Source: Cytobacillus sp. IB215665 (GTDB lineage Bacteria > Bacillota > Bacilli > Bacillales > SM2101). From it: a stretch of DNA of 64,000 nucleotides. The notes under the pieces are model-generated. The model worked only from the letters and a program-made list of their open reading frames with translations. It made no database searches and was not told the DNA's origin. The position numbers and the translations under genes were made by a program. The stretch spans positions 157,129 through 221,128 of the forward strand of contig NZ_JAXBME010000006.1 in the NCBI RefSeq assembly GCF_033963835.1, written 5' to 3'. How positions within the stretch are numbered: the stretch's first letter is position 1; each line of letters starts with the position of its first letter. Shown here piece by piece: positions 17,852 to 27,244 of this stretch.

Positions 17852-17880
17852 TTAACGAAATGGATGTTGAAAAAGTTTTA
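17852..17880 (-). promoter_or_regulatory. Candidate autoregulated ECF promoter
   Basis: On the minus strand TAAAACTTTT, then CGTTAA 17 bp after the TAAAAC hexamer, resembles the TGAAAC...CGT pattern of ECF promoters. It lies about 20 bp before the sigma gene start. The rest of 17881-18206 shows only AT-rich DNA leading to the next plus-strand gene. Confidence 0.4.
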
Positions 17881-18206
17881 AAAGACTTAAATGAAAAAAC
17901 TGGGAATATTTAATTAAATACAGTGCAAATAATGATAGCTTTTCCTATAGACAGTAAAATTAGTTAACAAGAATGGTTTTTCAGCGTTAAGTTGAATGGA
18001 TATAAGGTGGAATGTCTATGAAGGAACTCTTTTCGTTACTTGTTTTGCTATCTTATGGACGTATTAATATGTCCACGATTGTTTGTCAACATAAAGAAGG
18101 AGACAGTTAAAGCGAAAGGGGACGCTTCATTGCTGAAGTGATCGCATAATATAATGATGTTAATATGATATAAAATGTTTAGGAGATAATAAAAGGAGCT
18201 CATAAT

Positions 18207-18614
18207 TTGAGTAAACTAAGCATAAGTTCAGGAGTTCTTACATGTTTCGTTGGATTTATATATATGTCAGGATTATTTGGTCAAGTTGAATCTGAAGTCA
18301 TTACATGGGGGCTTCTTCTTGCGCTTTTAGGTGGCTTAAGTATTTTTTTTGAGCTGCTGGAGGATAAGACAAAACGCTTAAAAGTCATTAATAGCTTCAT
18401 TTTACACATAATTGTTTTACTTCAATTATTGCCAATATATCTTTGGTTTTCATATTACGGGATTAGCATATCTGACGGTACACCTTCAAACAGCTTTGTT
18501 GCTCACTATTTATTTGCGGTTCCTCACATAGCTACGATCATTTTATGTTTGCTAAGCTTGTATCCACTGATAAAAGCAAAGAAAGATCCACTGATAAAAT
18601 CAAAGAAAGCATAA
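18207..18614 (+). CDS. Small four-span membrane protein
   Basis: 135 residues with about four hydrophobic segments and a basic tail. TTG 18207 has AAAAGGAG upstream. The tail PLIKAKKDPLIKSKK arises from a tandem 24-bp duplication. Family not recognised. Confidence 0.6.
   Translation: MSKLSISSGVLTCFVGFIYMSGLFGQVESEVITWGLLLALLGGLSIFFELLEDKTKRLKVINSFILHIIVLLQLLPIYLWFSYYGISISDGTPSNSFVAHYLFAVPHIATIILCLLSLYPLIKAKKDPLIKSKKA
18562..18609 (+). repeat. 24-bp tandem duplication inside a coding tail
   Basis: Two adjacent 24-bp units starting ATCCACTGATAAAA (18562 and 18586) differ at one base. They duplicate eight codons and keep the reading frame. Confidence 0.85.
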
Positions 18615-18732
18615 TCTGTGCTTATAAGACTAAAGTCGTATATAATGATCAACCTTATTTATGAAGCTATTCAGTACCACTATGCTATAATTTACCTATT
18701 CTGTTAAGCGTAGAAAAAGCAAGGTGGTTTAT

Positions 18733-19965
18733 ATGAATAAAAGTTTTTATGCATTACTTATAAGTCAAACGTCTACAAACTTGGGTTTCTCATTATATAC
18801 AATGGCTGTTGTTATGACGATATTCAAGGAGACGGGTTCAACTACATTATCTGCGTTGGTTACAGTTTTGAGTCTAGCTTCAAGGTTAATCAGTGCATTT
18901 TTGCTACCATCAATTTCTGATAAATTTGCATTAAGATCGATTCTTATATTTGCTCAAAGTATTCAACTGCCATTCATTATTGTATTGGCAGTGTTATTGG
19001 TCCAAGAATATACCGTGCCGATCTTGTTGTTACTATTTAGTACTTTGACAGTTATTTCTTTTTTTAATGGTTGGTTTGGTCCAATTAAATCTACCCTCGT
19101 ACGATCTGCAGTAGCAGAAGACAATAGAGTACGTGCAAATAGTTTACTAGCTACTGTAGATCAAACATTTTTATTAGCTGGATGGTCGATTGGTGGAATA
19201 TTACTACAGTTTGTTGGACTATATGTAACATTAGGCTTAACATTTTTGTTGATATTATTATCCTTATTGTCATTAGTAACAATAAATATACAAGCTGTCA
19301 TGAACGATACTAAACGTGAGCCCTTTGTTGTCCGTATCACAGAGGGGTGGAAATACTTATTTAAGCATCAAGGCTTAAGGGTTATCGTTACGATGGATTT
19401 AATTGAGGCATGGGTAGGAACTATATGGATTGGACCAATTACTATTGCCTATGCCTATGAAGTATTGAATAAAGGAGAAGCATGGTGGGGGTATATTAAT
19501 AGTGGTTATTATTTAGGTGCAATCATAGGTGGGATACTTATATATAAACTATCTACAAGGATACAAGGGAACTTAACGATATTTATGATAACTGGGGCAT
19601 GTTTATTTGGAATGCTGACATTCACGTATGGTTTAATTACTAATGCTTATTTAGCGCTGCTATTAGTTGTATTAATGGGACCAGCTTATCAAATGCGTGA
19701 TATGGCACAAGTAACAATGACTCAAAATAGTGCTGACGAAAGAACGTTAACGAAGGTCATGGCTGCGAAATCTACACTTATGCAATTTATTTCTATTGTC
19801 TCTATGTTAGGAATTAGTCTATTTGCAGATTGGATTGGTGTAAAATATGTGTATATTTTTGCAGGAATCTTATTAACTAGTTCTGCCCTGTACGGTTTTA
19901 TACATTTGTACATCCTTAAAAAGGGTGTAGTGTTAGAAAAAGAATTAGAACAACCTTTGTTATAA
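18733..19965 (+). CDS. Major facilitator superfamily transporter
   Basis: 410 residues with about 12 membrane spans in two halves. Segments such as MNKSFYALLISQTSTNLG at the N-terminus, SRLISAFLLPSISDKF between spans 2 and 3, and RANSLLATVDQTFLLAGWSIG fit the MFS drug-efflux-like (MFS_3/YfmI-like) proteins of bacilli. ATG 18733 follows AAGGTGG; the frame begins at a GTG within that site. A promoter with TATAAT lies near 18685. Substrate unknown. Confidence 0.8.
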   Translation: MNKSFYALLISQTSTNLGFSLYTMAVVMTIFKETGSTTLSALVTVLSLASRLISAFLLPSISDKFALRSILIFAQSIQLPFIIVLAVLLVQEYTVPILLLLFSTLTVISFFNGWFGPIKSTLVRSAVAEDNRVRANSLLATVDQTFLLAGWSIGGILLQFVGLYVTLGLTFLLILLSLLSLVTINIQAVMNDTKREPFVVRITEGWKYLFKHQGLRVIVTMDLIEAWVGTIWIGPITIAYAYEVLNKGEAWWGYINSGYYLGAIIGGILIYKLSTRIQGNLTIFMITGACLFGMLTFTYGLITNAYLALLLVVLMGPAYQMRDMAQVTMTQNSADERTLTKVMAAKSTLMQFISIVSMLGISLFADWIGVKYVYIFAGILLTSSALYGFIHLYILKKGVVLEKELEQPLL

Positions 19966-20147
19966 AGATATTTTCATAATTAAATGTATAAGATATTACT
20001 ATTAAAAATTATATCGGCTCTTGTCATAGAATTATTGTTATTTGTATAAAATAACGATAGCAAAACAAGTTTTTTACAATTTTCATCGTTAAAAAACTTA
20101 GCAGTTTTCACTAAATGTTTCGTATGAAAGTTGTTTTACTTAGTAAG

Positions 20148-20330
20148 TAAAGGCTCTTATTGTAAACTTTATTGCTTTTTTCACTCACATATGAGTAACT
20201 GATGAATATCATATGATTTTTGTAATCTACAGAAAAAAGCTAACCGAATGCCTGTTATATTCGTGTATAGCTCATGTTGCGAAGACAGCTTAAGAATACA
20301 CAATAATCATTGAAACACTGAGAAAAGAGA
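20148..20330. repeat. Dispersed repeat family A, copy 2
   Basis: AAAGGCTCTTATTGTAAAC and the following TTTATTGC (20148-20175) match the head module. A 3' module with TTCGTGTATAG and TGCGAAGACAGC (about 20255-20290) matches 49405-49445. Nothing coding was seen between 19966 and 20440. Confidence 0.5.
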
Positions 20331-20413
20331 AGGCAAGGAACGATCATCGTCCTCATGTACGGCAAAATTGCTACGAATGCTAGTTAAACAGTCAAACTAA
20401 TAAATGGATGAAA

Positions 20414-20598
20414 TTTACACTAAGATATGCTATATTATAATTGGATAGATAATTTTAATACAAATGAAAGCAGACTATAGGTGCTTGAACACCAACAGTC
20501 TGCTCATACAATAGTTTTCCCTTCAAAGGGGAAGGCAGCGGATGATATAACCCACCCTACTTTGCCGACAAGCTCAAGGGTGGTTATTTCTTGTTATC
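20414..20598 (+). ncRNA. Type I antitoxin RNA (RatA/SR4-like), with promoter
   Basis: TTTACA (20414-20419), a 16-bp gap and TATAAT (20436-20441) would start an RNA near 20449. It runs through an AGCAGACT...AGTCTGCT hairpin (20468-20503) and ends at the hairpin AACCCACCCT/AGGGTGGTT with a T-rich tail (20551-20595). The 3' part is complementary to the 3' end of the toxin mRNA transcribed from the other strand, the convergent plan of txpA/ratA and bsrG/SR4. Confidence 0.65.
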
Positions 20599-20667
20599 GA
20601 AAGACAGTATCGCGATGATGAGAATCCCAAAAGAGACCATTAAGCTCACCGCTTCATATACCGTCAA
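20584..20667 (-). CDS. Type I toxin, holin-like peptide (27 aa)
   Basis: TTG 20667 is preceded on the minus strand by a strong GGAGAGGGGGTG site and encodes 27 residues. It begins MTVYEAVSLMVSFGILI, a start shared with BsrG/TxpA-related 'putative holin-like toxin' peptides, and ends with a charged SFDNKK tail. One membrane span; expected to depolarise or damage the membrane when its antisense RNA is missing. The hairpin AACCACCCT/AGGGTGGGTT directly follows the stop. Confidence 0.8.
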   Translation of the reverse strand: MTVYEAVSLMVSFGILIIAILSFDNKK

Positions 20668-20743
20668 GGCATCACCCCCTCTCCAATATGGAATGACGGG
20701 TTCAGCCTTCACACCCTTGAGTACCAACTATTGTATTACTTCC

Positions 20744-20749
20744 ATTATA
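20744..20749 (-). promoter_or_regulatory. Extended -10 of the toxin mRNA
   Basis: The minus strand reads TGTTATAAT (core over 20744-20749), giving a start near 20737 and a leader of about 70 nt before the toxin ribosome binding site. The -35 is weak. Between 20750 and 20972 only the sbcD promoter region is expected. Confidence 0.5.
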
Positions 20750-20972
20750 ACACTATTATGGAACAAATTATTAAAATATTTGATATATAGATTGAAAGTT
20801 AACTTATTGTTTTATATGGATTTAATTACTGAACAACAAAAGTGAAGTGGTTCTTTAGATAAGAAATAAATGAATCAACATCCGATATGGATACCACAAG
20901 ATAATCTAGAATTTACTATACTACTTTTTAAGAATATAATAGAAGAAGAGTTTAATGAGGCAGGTGTAATAG

Positions 20973-22133
20973 ATGAAATTTTTTCATACAGCTGATTGGC
21001 ACTTAGGTAAATTAGTTCAAGGTGTTTATATGACTGAGGATCAAGAATATGTGCTAAATCAATTAATTGAAGCAGTTGATCAAGAACGACCAGATGCTGT
21101 AATTATAGCTGGTGATGTCTATGATCGTGCTGTGCCTCCTACAGAAGCAGTTCAACTGTTAGATGAAATATTAAGGAGAATTATAATAGATTTACAAACT
21201 CCAGTTTTAGCGATTGCAGGGAATCATGATAGCCCTGGTAGACTACATTTTGCAAGCAGTGTGTTGAAAGCAGCTGGACTACATATTGTCGGGCATCTTT
21301 CTGAAAAGATAGAACCAGTGATTATAAGAGATGAATTCGGTGAAGTTCATTTCCATTTAGTACCTTATGCTGAACCTGGCGTTGTCAAACACTTGTTAAA
21401 AAATGAAGAAATTCGAAGTCACGATGATGCTATGGAAGCTATTGTAACCCAAATAACTGAACAAATGGATAATAAGGCCAGGCATGTATTTATTGGACAT
21501 CATTTTGTCACACCAAAAGGTGAAAAAGAAGAAAATACAAGTGATTCGGAGCGTCCACTAGCAATTGGTGGAGCTGAGCAAGTGAATGCAAGTTATTTTT
21601 CACATTTTCATTACAGTGCTTTTGGTCATTTACATCAAGCACACAAAGTTGGCAATGATAAAATAAGGTATGCAGGATCACCATTAAAATACTCGATTTC
21701 TGAAGAGACACACAACAAAGGGTTTTATATCGTCGAGATGGATGATGTAGGTAATACATCGATAGAAAAGAGAGTATTTTCGCCTCGGCGTGATATGCGA
21801 ACGATAGAAGGGTATATGAAGGATATCCAATTACAAGACAAAAATGAAGATTATGTGTTTGTTAGATTGCTAGATGATCATCCGGTACTATTTCCGATGG
21901 AAAAAATTCGTGCTGTTTATCCTAATGCTATGCATATTGAGCAAAAGCAAAGTACACCAAGTACGCCAGAGGGTACACAGAAAAAAAATAATCAACGGAC
22001 ACAAATGGACGAGTTATCACTTTTCAAAGCTTTTTATACAGATGTTAAAGGTACAGAAGTGAAGCAAGATACGGAAAATTTATTTCGTGATGTACTACAA
22101 CATATTCTCCGAGCGGAAGGAGAACGGACATGA
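20973..22133 (+). CDS. sbcD: Exonuclease SbcCD, nuclease subunit D
   Basis: An Mre11-like metallophosphoesterase of 386 residues. Metal-binding motifs are DWHLGK (residues 8-13), GDVYDR, GNHDS, and the GHHF and FGHLHQ histidines. With SbcC it cleaves DNA hairpins and processes double-strand breaks. ATG 20973 follows AGGTG. The stop overlaps the sbcC start (ATGA), so the two are translationally coupled. Confidence 0.93.
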   Translation: MKFFHTADWHLGKLVQGVYMTEDQEYVLNQLIEAVDQERPDAVIIAGDVYDRAVPPTEAVQLLDEILRRIIIDLQTPVLAIAGNHDSPGRLHFASSVLKAAGLHIVGHLSEKIEPVIIRDEFGEVHFHLVPYAEPGVVKHLLKNEEIRSHDDAMEAIVTQITEQMDNKARHVFIGHHFVTPKGEKEENTSDSERPLAIGGAEQVNASYFSHFHYSAFGHLHQAHKVGNDKIRYAGSPLKYSISEETHNKGFYIVEMDDVGNTSIEKRVFSPRRDMRTIEGYMKDIQLQDKNEDYVFVRLLDDHPVLFPMEKIRAVYPNAMHIEQKQSTPSTPEGTQKKNNQRTQMDELSLFKAFYTDVKGTEVKQDTENLFRDVLQHILRAEGERT

Positions 22134-25100
22134 AGCCAATTACTTTAACTATAAGCGCATTCGGTCCATATAAGGATAGAGAAGTAATTGATTTTACTAA
22201 ATTAGGTGAGCAAAGGTTGTTTGTTATTTCCGGAAGTACAGGAGCAGGAAAGACAACGATCTTTGATGCCATTTGTTTTGCTTTATATGGAGAGGCAAGT
22301 GGACAGGAACGTCAAGATACGAAAATGTTACGAAGTCATTTTGCAGATGATGATACACATACTTCAGTAGAATTAGTGTTTCAACTTAGGGATAAGCAAT
22401 TTCGTATCCTTCGACAGCTATCACATGTCAAGGAAGGTAACAAGACACCAACAGGTGAGCGTTATGAATTATATGAGCAATTAACTAGTGGTGAAGAAAT
22501 TCCATGTGTAGATCGTTTTAAAGTTACTGACGTAAATAACAGGCTTGAACAAATCATCGGCTTAACGAGAGACCAGTTTCGACAAATTGTTATGCTACCA
22601 CAAGGAGAATTCCGTAAATTATTAACATCAGAAACAGAAAATAAAGAAGAAATACTTAGACGCATCTTTAAAACTGATTCATTTAAACGCATAGCTGATC
22701 GATTGAGAGAGATGAAAAAAGAAATTGAGCTAACATACATGAACAAGTTGAATGAACGAAGCTTGTATATTGATCAGCTAAAAGGGTTATTGCGTGATCG
22801 TGAAGGATCTAAACTAACGGAACTTCTAAAAGAAGAGCATATTAATACGCATCAAATTCTATCAGCATTAGATCAAGAAATTGATGAATTTGACAAGGAA
22901 TCAAACACACTATTGCTAAAGCAAAAGACAGAACAACAAAAATATGATGAAACCTATGAGCTGCTACACCGTGGCAAGGTAGTCAATGAACGTTTGGATT
23001 TGCTTAATACAAAAAAATTAGAGCTCTCAAATCTATTAGGTCAAGAGCGAAATATAAAATTAAAAGTGGATGAATTAGAGCTTGCTACTCAAGCTGAACA
23101 GCTCCAAGTTATTGAACAACAAGTAAAAACGGTAAAACTAGAAGTTCACGATAAGGAGAATGAGCTTACAGCTATTACAGAGAAGTTAGAGAGCACTAAA
23201 CAACTATTCGATCAAGTGAAAACAGATTATGAGCAGGAGCAAGAAAAAGACCGTATCCGTGAAGCTTTATCAATAGAGTTAAACCGTCTTCACGATTTAA
23301 TACCTACTGTACAAGAACTTGATGCTAAACAACAATTAGTAAGCGGATTGAGTCGTGAGCTAAAACATTTAAGCAGCCAGCTTAATGAACTTAAAAATCA
23401 ACATAAATCAAATTCCCTGAAAAAAACGGAGCTCTTTGAACAAATTCGAATGCTTGAATCGAAGGTTGATTCTTTGCCTGACAAACATAAACAATTGTTG
23501 TATTTAAGAGAGCAATCTAAGGCTGTCAATGAATATCTCCAGCTCGTTTTACAAGGTAAACAAGCATATAATAAAATGACACAGAGCTTTAAAAAGTATG
23601 AATACGTTAACCAAGTTTATAGTCAATTAGAAAAGCAGTGGATAGATGGACAAGCTAGTTTACTAGCTTTAAGGTTAAAACCAGAAGAACCGTGCCCTGT
23701 TTGTGGTAGTATTGAGCATCCGAGTAAAGCGTTATTAAGTGAAGGTATGACTACAAAAGAGCAGCTTGAATCGCATAAAAAAGAAAAAAATTTATGTGAA
23801 ACAACGTATTTGAATGCAAAAGCGGTTTATGAAAATTTACGTATACAGCTTGAAGAGAAAAAGGAACAAATTGAGCATTATGGGTTTTCTATAGACCAAT
23901 TGCAAGAGCAATATGATCAATTAGTGATTCAAGGAAAACTATTAAAAGCTGAAGTAGAGCAACTAGATCAGGACCAAAAAATTGTAGCTAAATATAAAAA
24001 AGAATATGATAGGCTTGAGATTTCTCTTCAACAAGAAGAAGAGAAAAGGACGCAAGCTGAACAACGATATCAAGACGTTACAATAAAATATGGGACAGAG
24101 GAAGAACTTTTACAACAAAATATAACAAAAGTGAGTGAAGAGGTTCGTTCTGTAGAAAAGCTTCAAGCCAATATAACTAAAGTTGCTAATGAAAAGAATC
24201 GTCTTATGCATAAGTGGAAATTGGTACAAGACCAATTTAAACAAGCTAATGAAAATGTTGTAACAGCTAACGTTAATGTGGTAAATGTAACGGATCAGTT
24301 AGCAAAAGCAAAAACAAAGCTTGAAAAAACTGAACAAACATTTTACACTGAATTACGTCTAGCAAATTTTGAGAATGATCAAGTCTATTTGAGTGCAAAG
24401 CGTAATAAGGACGCTATGAAGAAATTAAAGGACGAAATCGAAAGCTTCCATGTGGCACTAAATACTACAAGAAAGCAAGTCGAAGAGCTCGACAAGGAGC
24501 TTGCTGGAAAAGAACGAAGTAACGTAGAGATACTAGAACAACGTGTTATGGAGTTAAAAGGACAAACTGAATTAGTGAGGAAATCTTTGCAAACATCAGA
24601 ATATTACAAGATGGAGGCACAGAAGTTAAAACAATTAATTGTTGAATCGAGTGAAGCTGAACAAGGTGCCGAACAAGAACTAGGTCTGATGAGTGATCTG
24701 TATAACGTTGTTCGTGGAGATAATGAAAAGAAAATCTCATTTGAAAGATACTTACAGATTGAATTTTTAGAGCAAATCATTCTTGCTGCCAATGAGCGAT
24801 TAAAGCAACTCTCGTATGGGCAATATTACCTTGTTCGTAGTGAACGTTTAGAAAAACGAGGTAAACAAAGTGGGTTAGGGTTAGATGTTTATGATACTTA
24901 CACGGGACAAAAGCGAGATGTGAAATCCTTATCAGGTGGAGAAAAATTTAATGCGTCTTTATGTTTAGCTTTAGGTATGACTGACGTTATTCAATCGTAC
25001 GAAGGTGGAATTTCAATCGAAACGATGTTTATTGACGAGGGCTTTGGATCACTTGATGAAGAGGCACTTCATAAAGCTATCGACACACTCGTTGAATTAC

Positions 25101-25240
25101 AGCAAACTGGACGTATGATTGGAGTCATATCGCACGTCCAAGAATTAAAAAATGCCATGCCCGCAATATTAGAAGTTACAAAGACAAAAGAAGGCTACAG
25201 CAAAACTCGGGGCATGACCACCGCCACGTTAATGCGTTAA
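22130..25240 (+). CDS. sbcC: Exonuclease SbcCD, ATPase subunit C
   Basis: A Rad50-like SMC ATPase of 1036 residues. Walker A is SGSTGAGKTTIFDAICFALYG at the N-terminus. Long coiled coils (about 180-480 and 560-850) flank the zinc hook CPVCGS near residue 525. The C-terminal signature is SLSGGEKFNASLCLALGM and Walker B is MFIDEGFGSLDEEA. It works with the adjacent SbcD. Intact and of normal architecture. Confidence 0.93.
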   Translation: MKPITLTISAFGPYKDREVIDFTKLGEQRLFVISGSTGAGKTTIFDAICFALYGEASGQERQDTKMLRSHFADDDTHTSVELVFQLRDKQFRILRQLSHVKEGNKTPTGERYELYEQLTSGEEIPCVDRFKVTDVNNRLEQIIGLTRDQFRQIVMLPQGEFRKLLTSETENKEEILRRIFKTDSFKRIADRLREMKKEIELTYMNKLNERSLYIDQLKGLLRDREGSKLTELLKEEHINTHQILSALDQEIDEFDKESNTLLLKQKTEQQKYDETYELLHRGKVVNERLDLLNTKKLELSNLLGQERNIKLKVDELELATQAEQLQVIEQQVKTVKLEVHDKENELTAITEKLESTKQLFDQVKTDYEQEQEKDRIREALSIELNRLHDLIPTVQELDAKQQLVSGLSRELKHLSSQLNELKNQHKSNSLKKTELFEQIRMLESKVDSLPDKHKQLLYLREQSKAVNEYLQLVLQGKQAYNKMTQSFKKYEYVNQVYSQLEKQWIDGQASLLALRLKPEEPCPVCGSIEHPSKALLSEGMTTKEQLESHKKEKNLCETTYLNAKAVYENLRIQLEEKKEQIEHYGFSIDQLQEQYDQLVIQGKLLKAEVEQLDQDQKIVAKYKKEYDRLEISLQQEEEKRTQAEQRYQDVTIKYGTEEELLQQNITKVSEEVRSVEKLQANITKVANEKNRLMHKWKLVQDQFKQANENVVTANVNVVNVTDQLAKAKTKLEKTEQTFYTELRLANFENDQVYLSAKRNKDAMKKLKDEIESFHVALNTTRKQVEELDKELAGKERSNVEILEQRVMELKGQTELVRKSLQTSEYYKMEAQKLKQLIVESSEAEQGAEQELGLMSDLYNVVRGDNEKKISFERYLQIEFLEQIILAANERLKQLSYGQYYLVRSERLEKRGKQSGLGLDVYDTYTGQKRDVKSLSGGEKFNASLCLALGMTDVIQSYEGGISIETMFIDEGFGSLDEEALHKAIDTLVELQQTGRMIGVISHVQELKNAMPAILEVTKTKEGYSKTRGMTTATLMR

Positions 25241-25279
25241 CGTGTTGGGGGTGTCGTTTCCAAAAAGGAGAGAGAGAAA

Positions 25280-25909
25280 TTGACAGTTGATAAAATTATA
25301 GAGGTTGGTTCACAGATCCAGTTGCAAGCTGTGGATTTATTGAAACCTTGGCAAACAGTGATTGTATTAGTCATTATCTTATTATTGTATATTGCATTAT
25401 TAGCAGGCTCTAACCGTGTAAAAAGAATAAAGAGCCATTTTATCATAGGTGCTGTACTAGTGGTCGCTTTATCAGTTGTACACTTTTTTGATTATGAAAA
25501 AGCGCTTGCCAATGATGAAGAATTTCCTGGTAGAATGGAAGATTGGGAGCAAGACTACGTCTTACCTTATATTAATAATTTAGAGGTGCTGACCCAAGAT
25601 ATTGAAGAGATTCAATATAGTGAAGAACTAGTTGTAAAAGCCGAGGAAGACGAAGAGATTATCGACAAATATAAACGATATTACACTCAAGAGGTTGCTG
25701 GTGAAGTGCAACCTGTAAGGTTCTATTATGTTGATAATGAATTAAAGGAAGATAAAGTTGGTGGGGGATTTTATAGAGTAGTTGTAGAAGAAGGTCTTGA
25801 AAAGCCATACTTCACATATCAACAATTAGAACGAGGCTTCCCACACGGATTTAATAAGACAATGTATAATGTTGAAATACATGTTGGTCCTGATCATATA
25901 AAAAAATAA
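25280..25909 (+). CDS. Membrane-anchored protein of unknown function
   Basis: 209 residues from TTG 25280 (AAAGGAG upstream, 39 bp after sbcC). Two membrane spans (about residues 25-43 and 52-70) are followed by an acidic, probably extracytoplasmic domain of about 135 residues. No recognised family. It may share the sbcDC transcript. Confidence 0.7.
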   Translation: MTVDKIIEVGSQIQLQAVDLLKPWQTVIVLVIILLLYIALLAGSNRVKRIKSHFIIGAVLVVALSVVHFFDYEKALANDEEFPGRMEDWEQDYVLPYINNLEVLTQDIEEIQYSEELVVKAEEDEEIIDKYKRYYTQEVAGEVQPVRFYYVDNELKEDKVGGGFYRVVVEEGLEKPYFTYQQLERGFPHGFNKTMYNVEIHVGPDHIKK

Positions 25910-25917
25910 ATAGTAAT

Positions 25918-25985
25918 AAAAGGCTTTTTTCGTAAGCTTTGTTGCTATTGAGACTAATTTAGAACTGCAATTAATATGATGAAGG
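25918..25985. repeat. Dispersed repeat family A, copy 3
   Basis: AAAGGCTTTTTTCGTAAGC, then TTTGTTGCTATTGAGACTAA, is the best-preserved head module. It lies directly after the stop of the upstream gene. Confidence 0.55.
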
Positions 25986-26084
25986 AAGAATGGAAAATAC
26001 TATAATGGATGAAATCATCTTTTCATCAGAAAAGGGGATCATTTAGAAGAACCATTATTTTTTTGATTGATTAATATAAAATGT

Positions 26085-26115
26085 AAAAAACTCTCCTCTA
26101 TTTGGTGAGTTTTTT
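26085..26115. terminator. Bidirectional terminator-like hairpin
   Basis: AAAAAACTCTCC (26085-26096) pairs with GGTGAGTTTTTT (26104-26115) with one mismatch; T-runs on both strands. Confidence 0.65.
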
Positions 26116-26218
26116 ATATTTGTTCGCATGCATCATGAAACACGATCTATTACTCCAATGCGTATAAAATCTACTCATTTCCATCATCTGTAATCCTCCT
26201 ACTAGATTAAGAAATAAA

Positions 26219-26419
26219 TCAATTATAAGTTATAACAATATGAGGTGAAACTACAATATACAAAAGGATCAATATGATTAATGCACCCATAATAAAACTA
26301 ATCCTTGCAAAAATCTTACTTTCCTTGTTGATTATAGGGTATAAAACTATTAATAAAGTTCCAAGTCCAAGCGGTATTAGGGCTAACATTATAGATGCCT
26401 CGTTAGATAAATATAACAT
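26219..26419 (-). CDS. Small two-span membrane protein (66 aa)
   Basis: ATG 26419 has a consensus AAGGAGGT upstream and gives 66 residues with two hydrophobic spans (ALIPLGLGTLLIVLYPII and FIMGALIILILLYIVV) joined by a basic loop. The start region is a tandem near-duplicate of about 31 bp. A second ATG (26386 on the minus strand) carries a degraded site (ACGAGGC). The frame stays open upstream through the 21-bp repeat array, but that extension is unlikely to be translated. Family not recognised. Confidence 0.65.
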   Translation of the reverse strand: MLYLSNEASIMLALIPLGLGTLLIVLYPIINKESKIFARISFIMGALIILILLYIVVSPHIVITYN

Positions 26420-26473
26420 TATAAATACCTCCTTAGATAAATATAAAACTATTTTACCATTTTTTAGAATGAA

Positions 26474-26789
26474 ATTGTCCGAACAACCATGCTTATTATT
26501 AAAATTGGGTGATTCACTGTCGGAACAAACATGTTTACTGTCCAAACTAGGCGCTATACTGTCGTAAAAACTATGTTTACTGTCCAAACTAGGTGTTTTA
26601 CTGTCGTAAAAACTATGTTTACTGTCCAAACTAGGTGTTTTACTGTCGTAAAAGCTATGTTTACTGTCCAACCTAGGTGCTTTACTGTCCGTACAAACAA
26701 GTTTACTGTTCAAACTAGGTATTTTACTGTATGAACAACTATATTTACTGTCCAAAACTATGCGCTTTATTGTCAGTACATCAATATAT
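26474..26789. repeat. Array of about fifteen 21-bp tandem repeats
   Basis: Units start at 26474, 26495, 26516, 26537 and so on every 21 bp to about 26769, most beginning ACTGTC or ATTGTC. Two alternating types (ACTGTCGTAAAAACTATGTTT; ACTGTCCAAACTAGGTGTTT plus one T) give a 42-bp higher-order period. Unit length is a multiple of three, so both strands stay open as heptapeptide repeats. No start signals support translation. One unit has a 1-bp insertion. Confidence 0.85.
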
Positions 26790-27244
26790 TTATTCAAACA
26801 GCCCCGATTCTATTCACCAAGCTGAAAACAGATCATTTCCTCACTAAAATAGGCTTATACAGTCGAAAATCGAATTTGTTGAAATATATCGAATTTTGTA
26901 TGATTTAGTCAAATGATTAATTCCTCATTACTACAGTTGTTATTCTCTCTATTAATCTATCAAGTTTTAACGAGTTTTATTATTTAATTTAAGGAGGTGA
27001 TTAGTAGCTATACTTCACAATTAGTTTTCCTTCGTCATTCGAGGCCGTTTTCGCATTGTTATACGAACTATGAAATAAGTGAGTATATACCTAGTGTAGT
27101 GAGTGGCATCTTTCTCATTGTTAAAAACGTCATATGCATAAATTTACTTGCTAATACTCTAAATTGGTTTCAATAGCAAAAGGTTTACGAAAATAGCCTA
27201 AGGTAATACCTTTAGCCCAAAATAATTGAAAAGATGGTGAGATT
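26790..27244. other. Intergenic region before the secreted protein gene
   Basis: About 450 bp of AT-rich DNA. A perfect AAGGAGGTGAT stretch at about 26992-27002 looks like a ribosome binding site, but the frames after it stop at once, suggesting a lost small gene. No terminator or RNA was recognised. Confidence 0.4.

Noticed and set aside
20591..20845. 84-codon plus-strand frame over the toxin locus
   Set aside because: It is antisense to the toxin peptide, which has a far better start signal and a known family pattern.
26531..26734. Heptad-repeat proteins encoded on both strands of the repeat array
   Set aside because: Openness follows from the 21-bp period; neither strand shows a start with a ribosome binding site, and the downstream gene has its own strong start at 26419.
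26474..26789. CRISPR array
   Set aside because: Repeats are directly adjacent 21-bp units with no unique spacers and no cas genes nearby.
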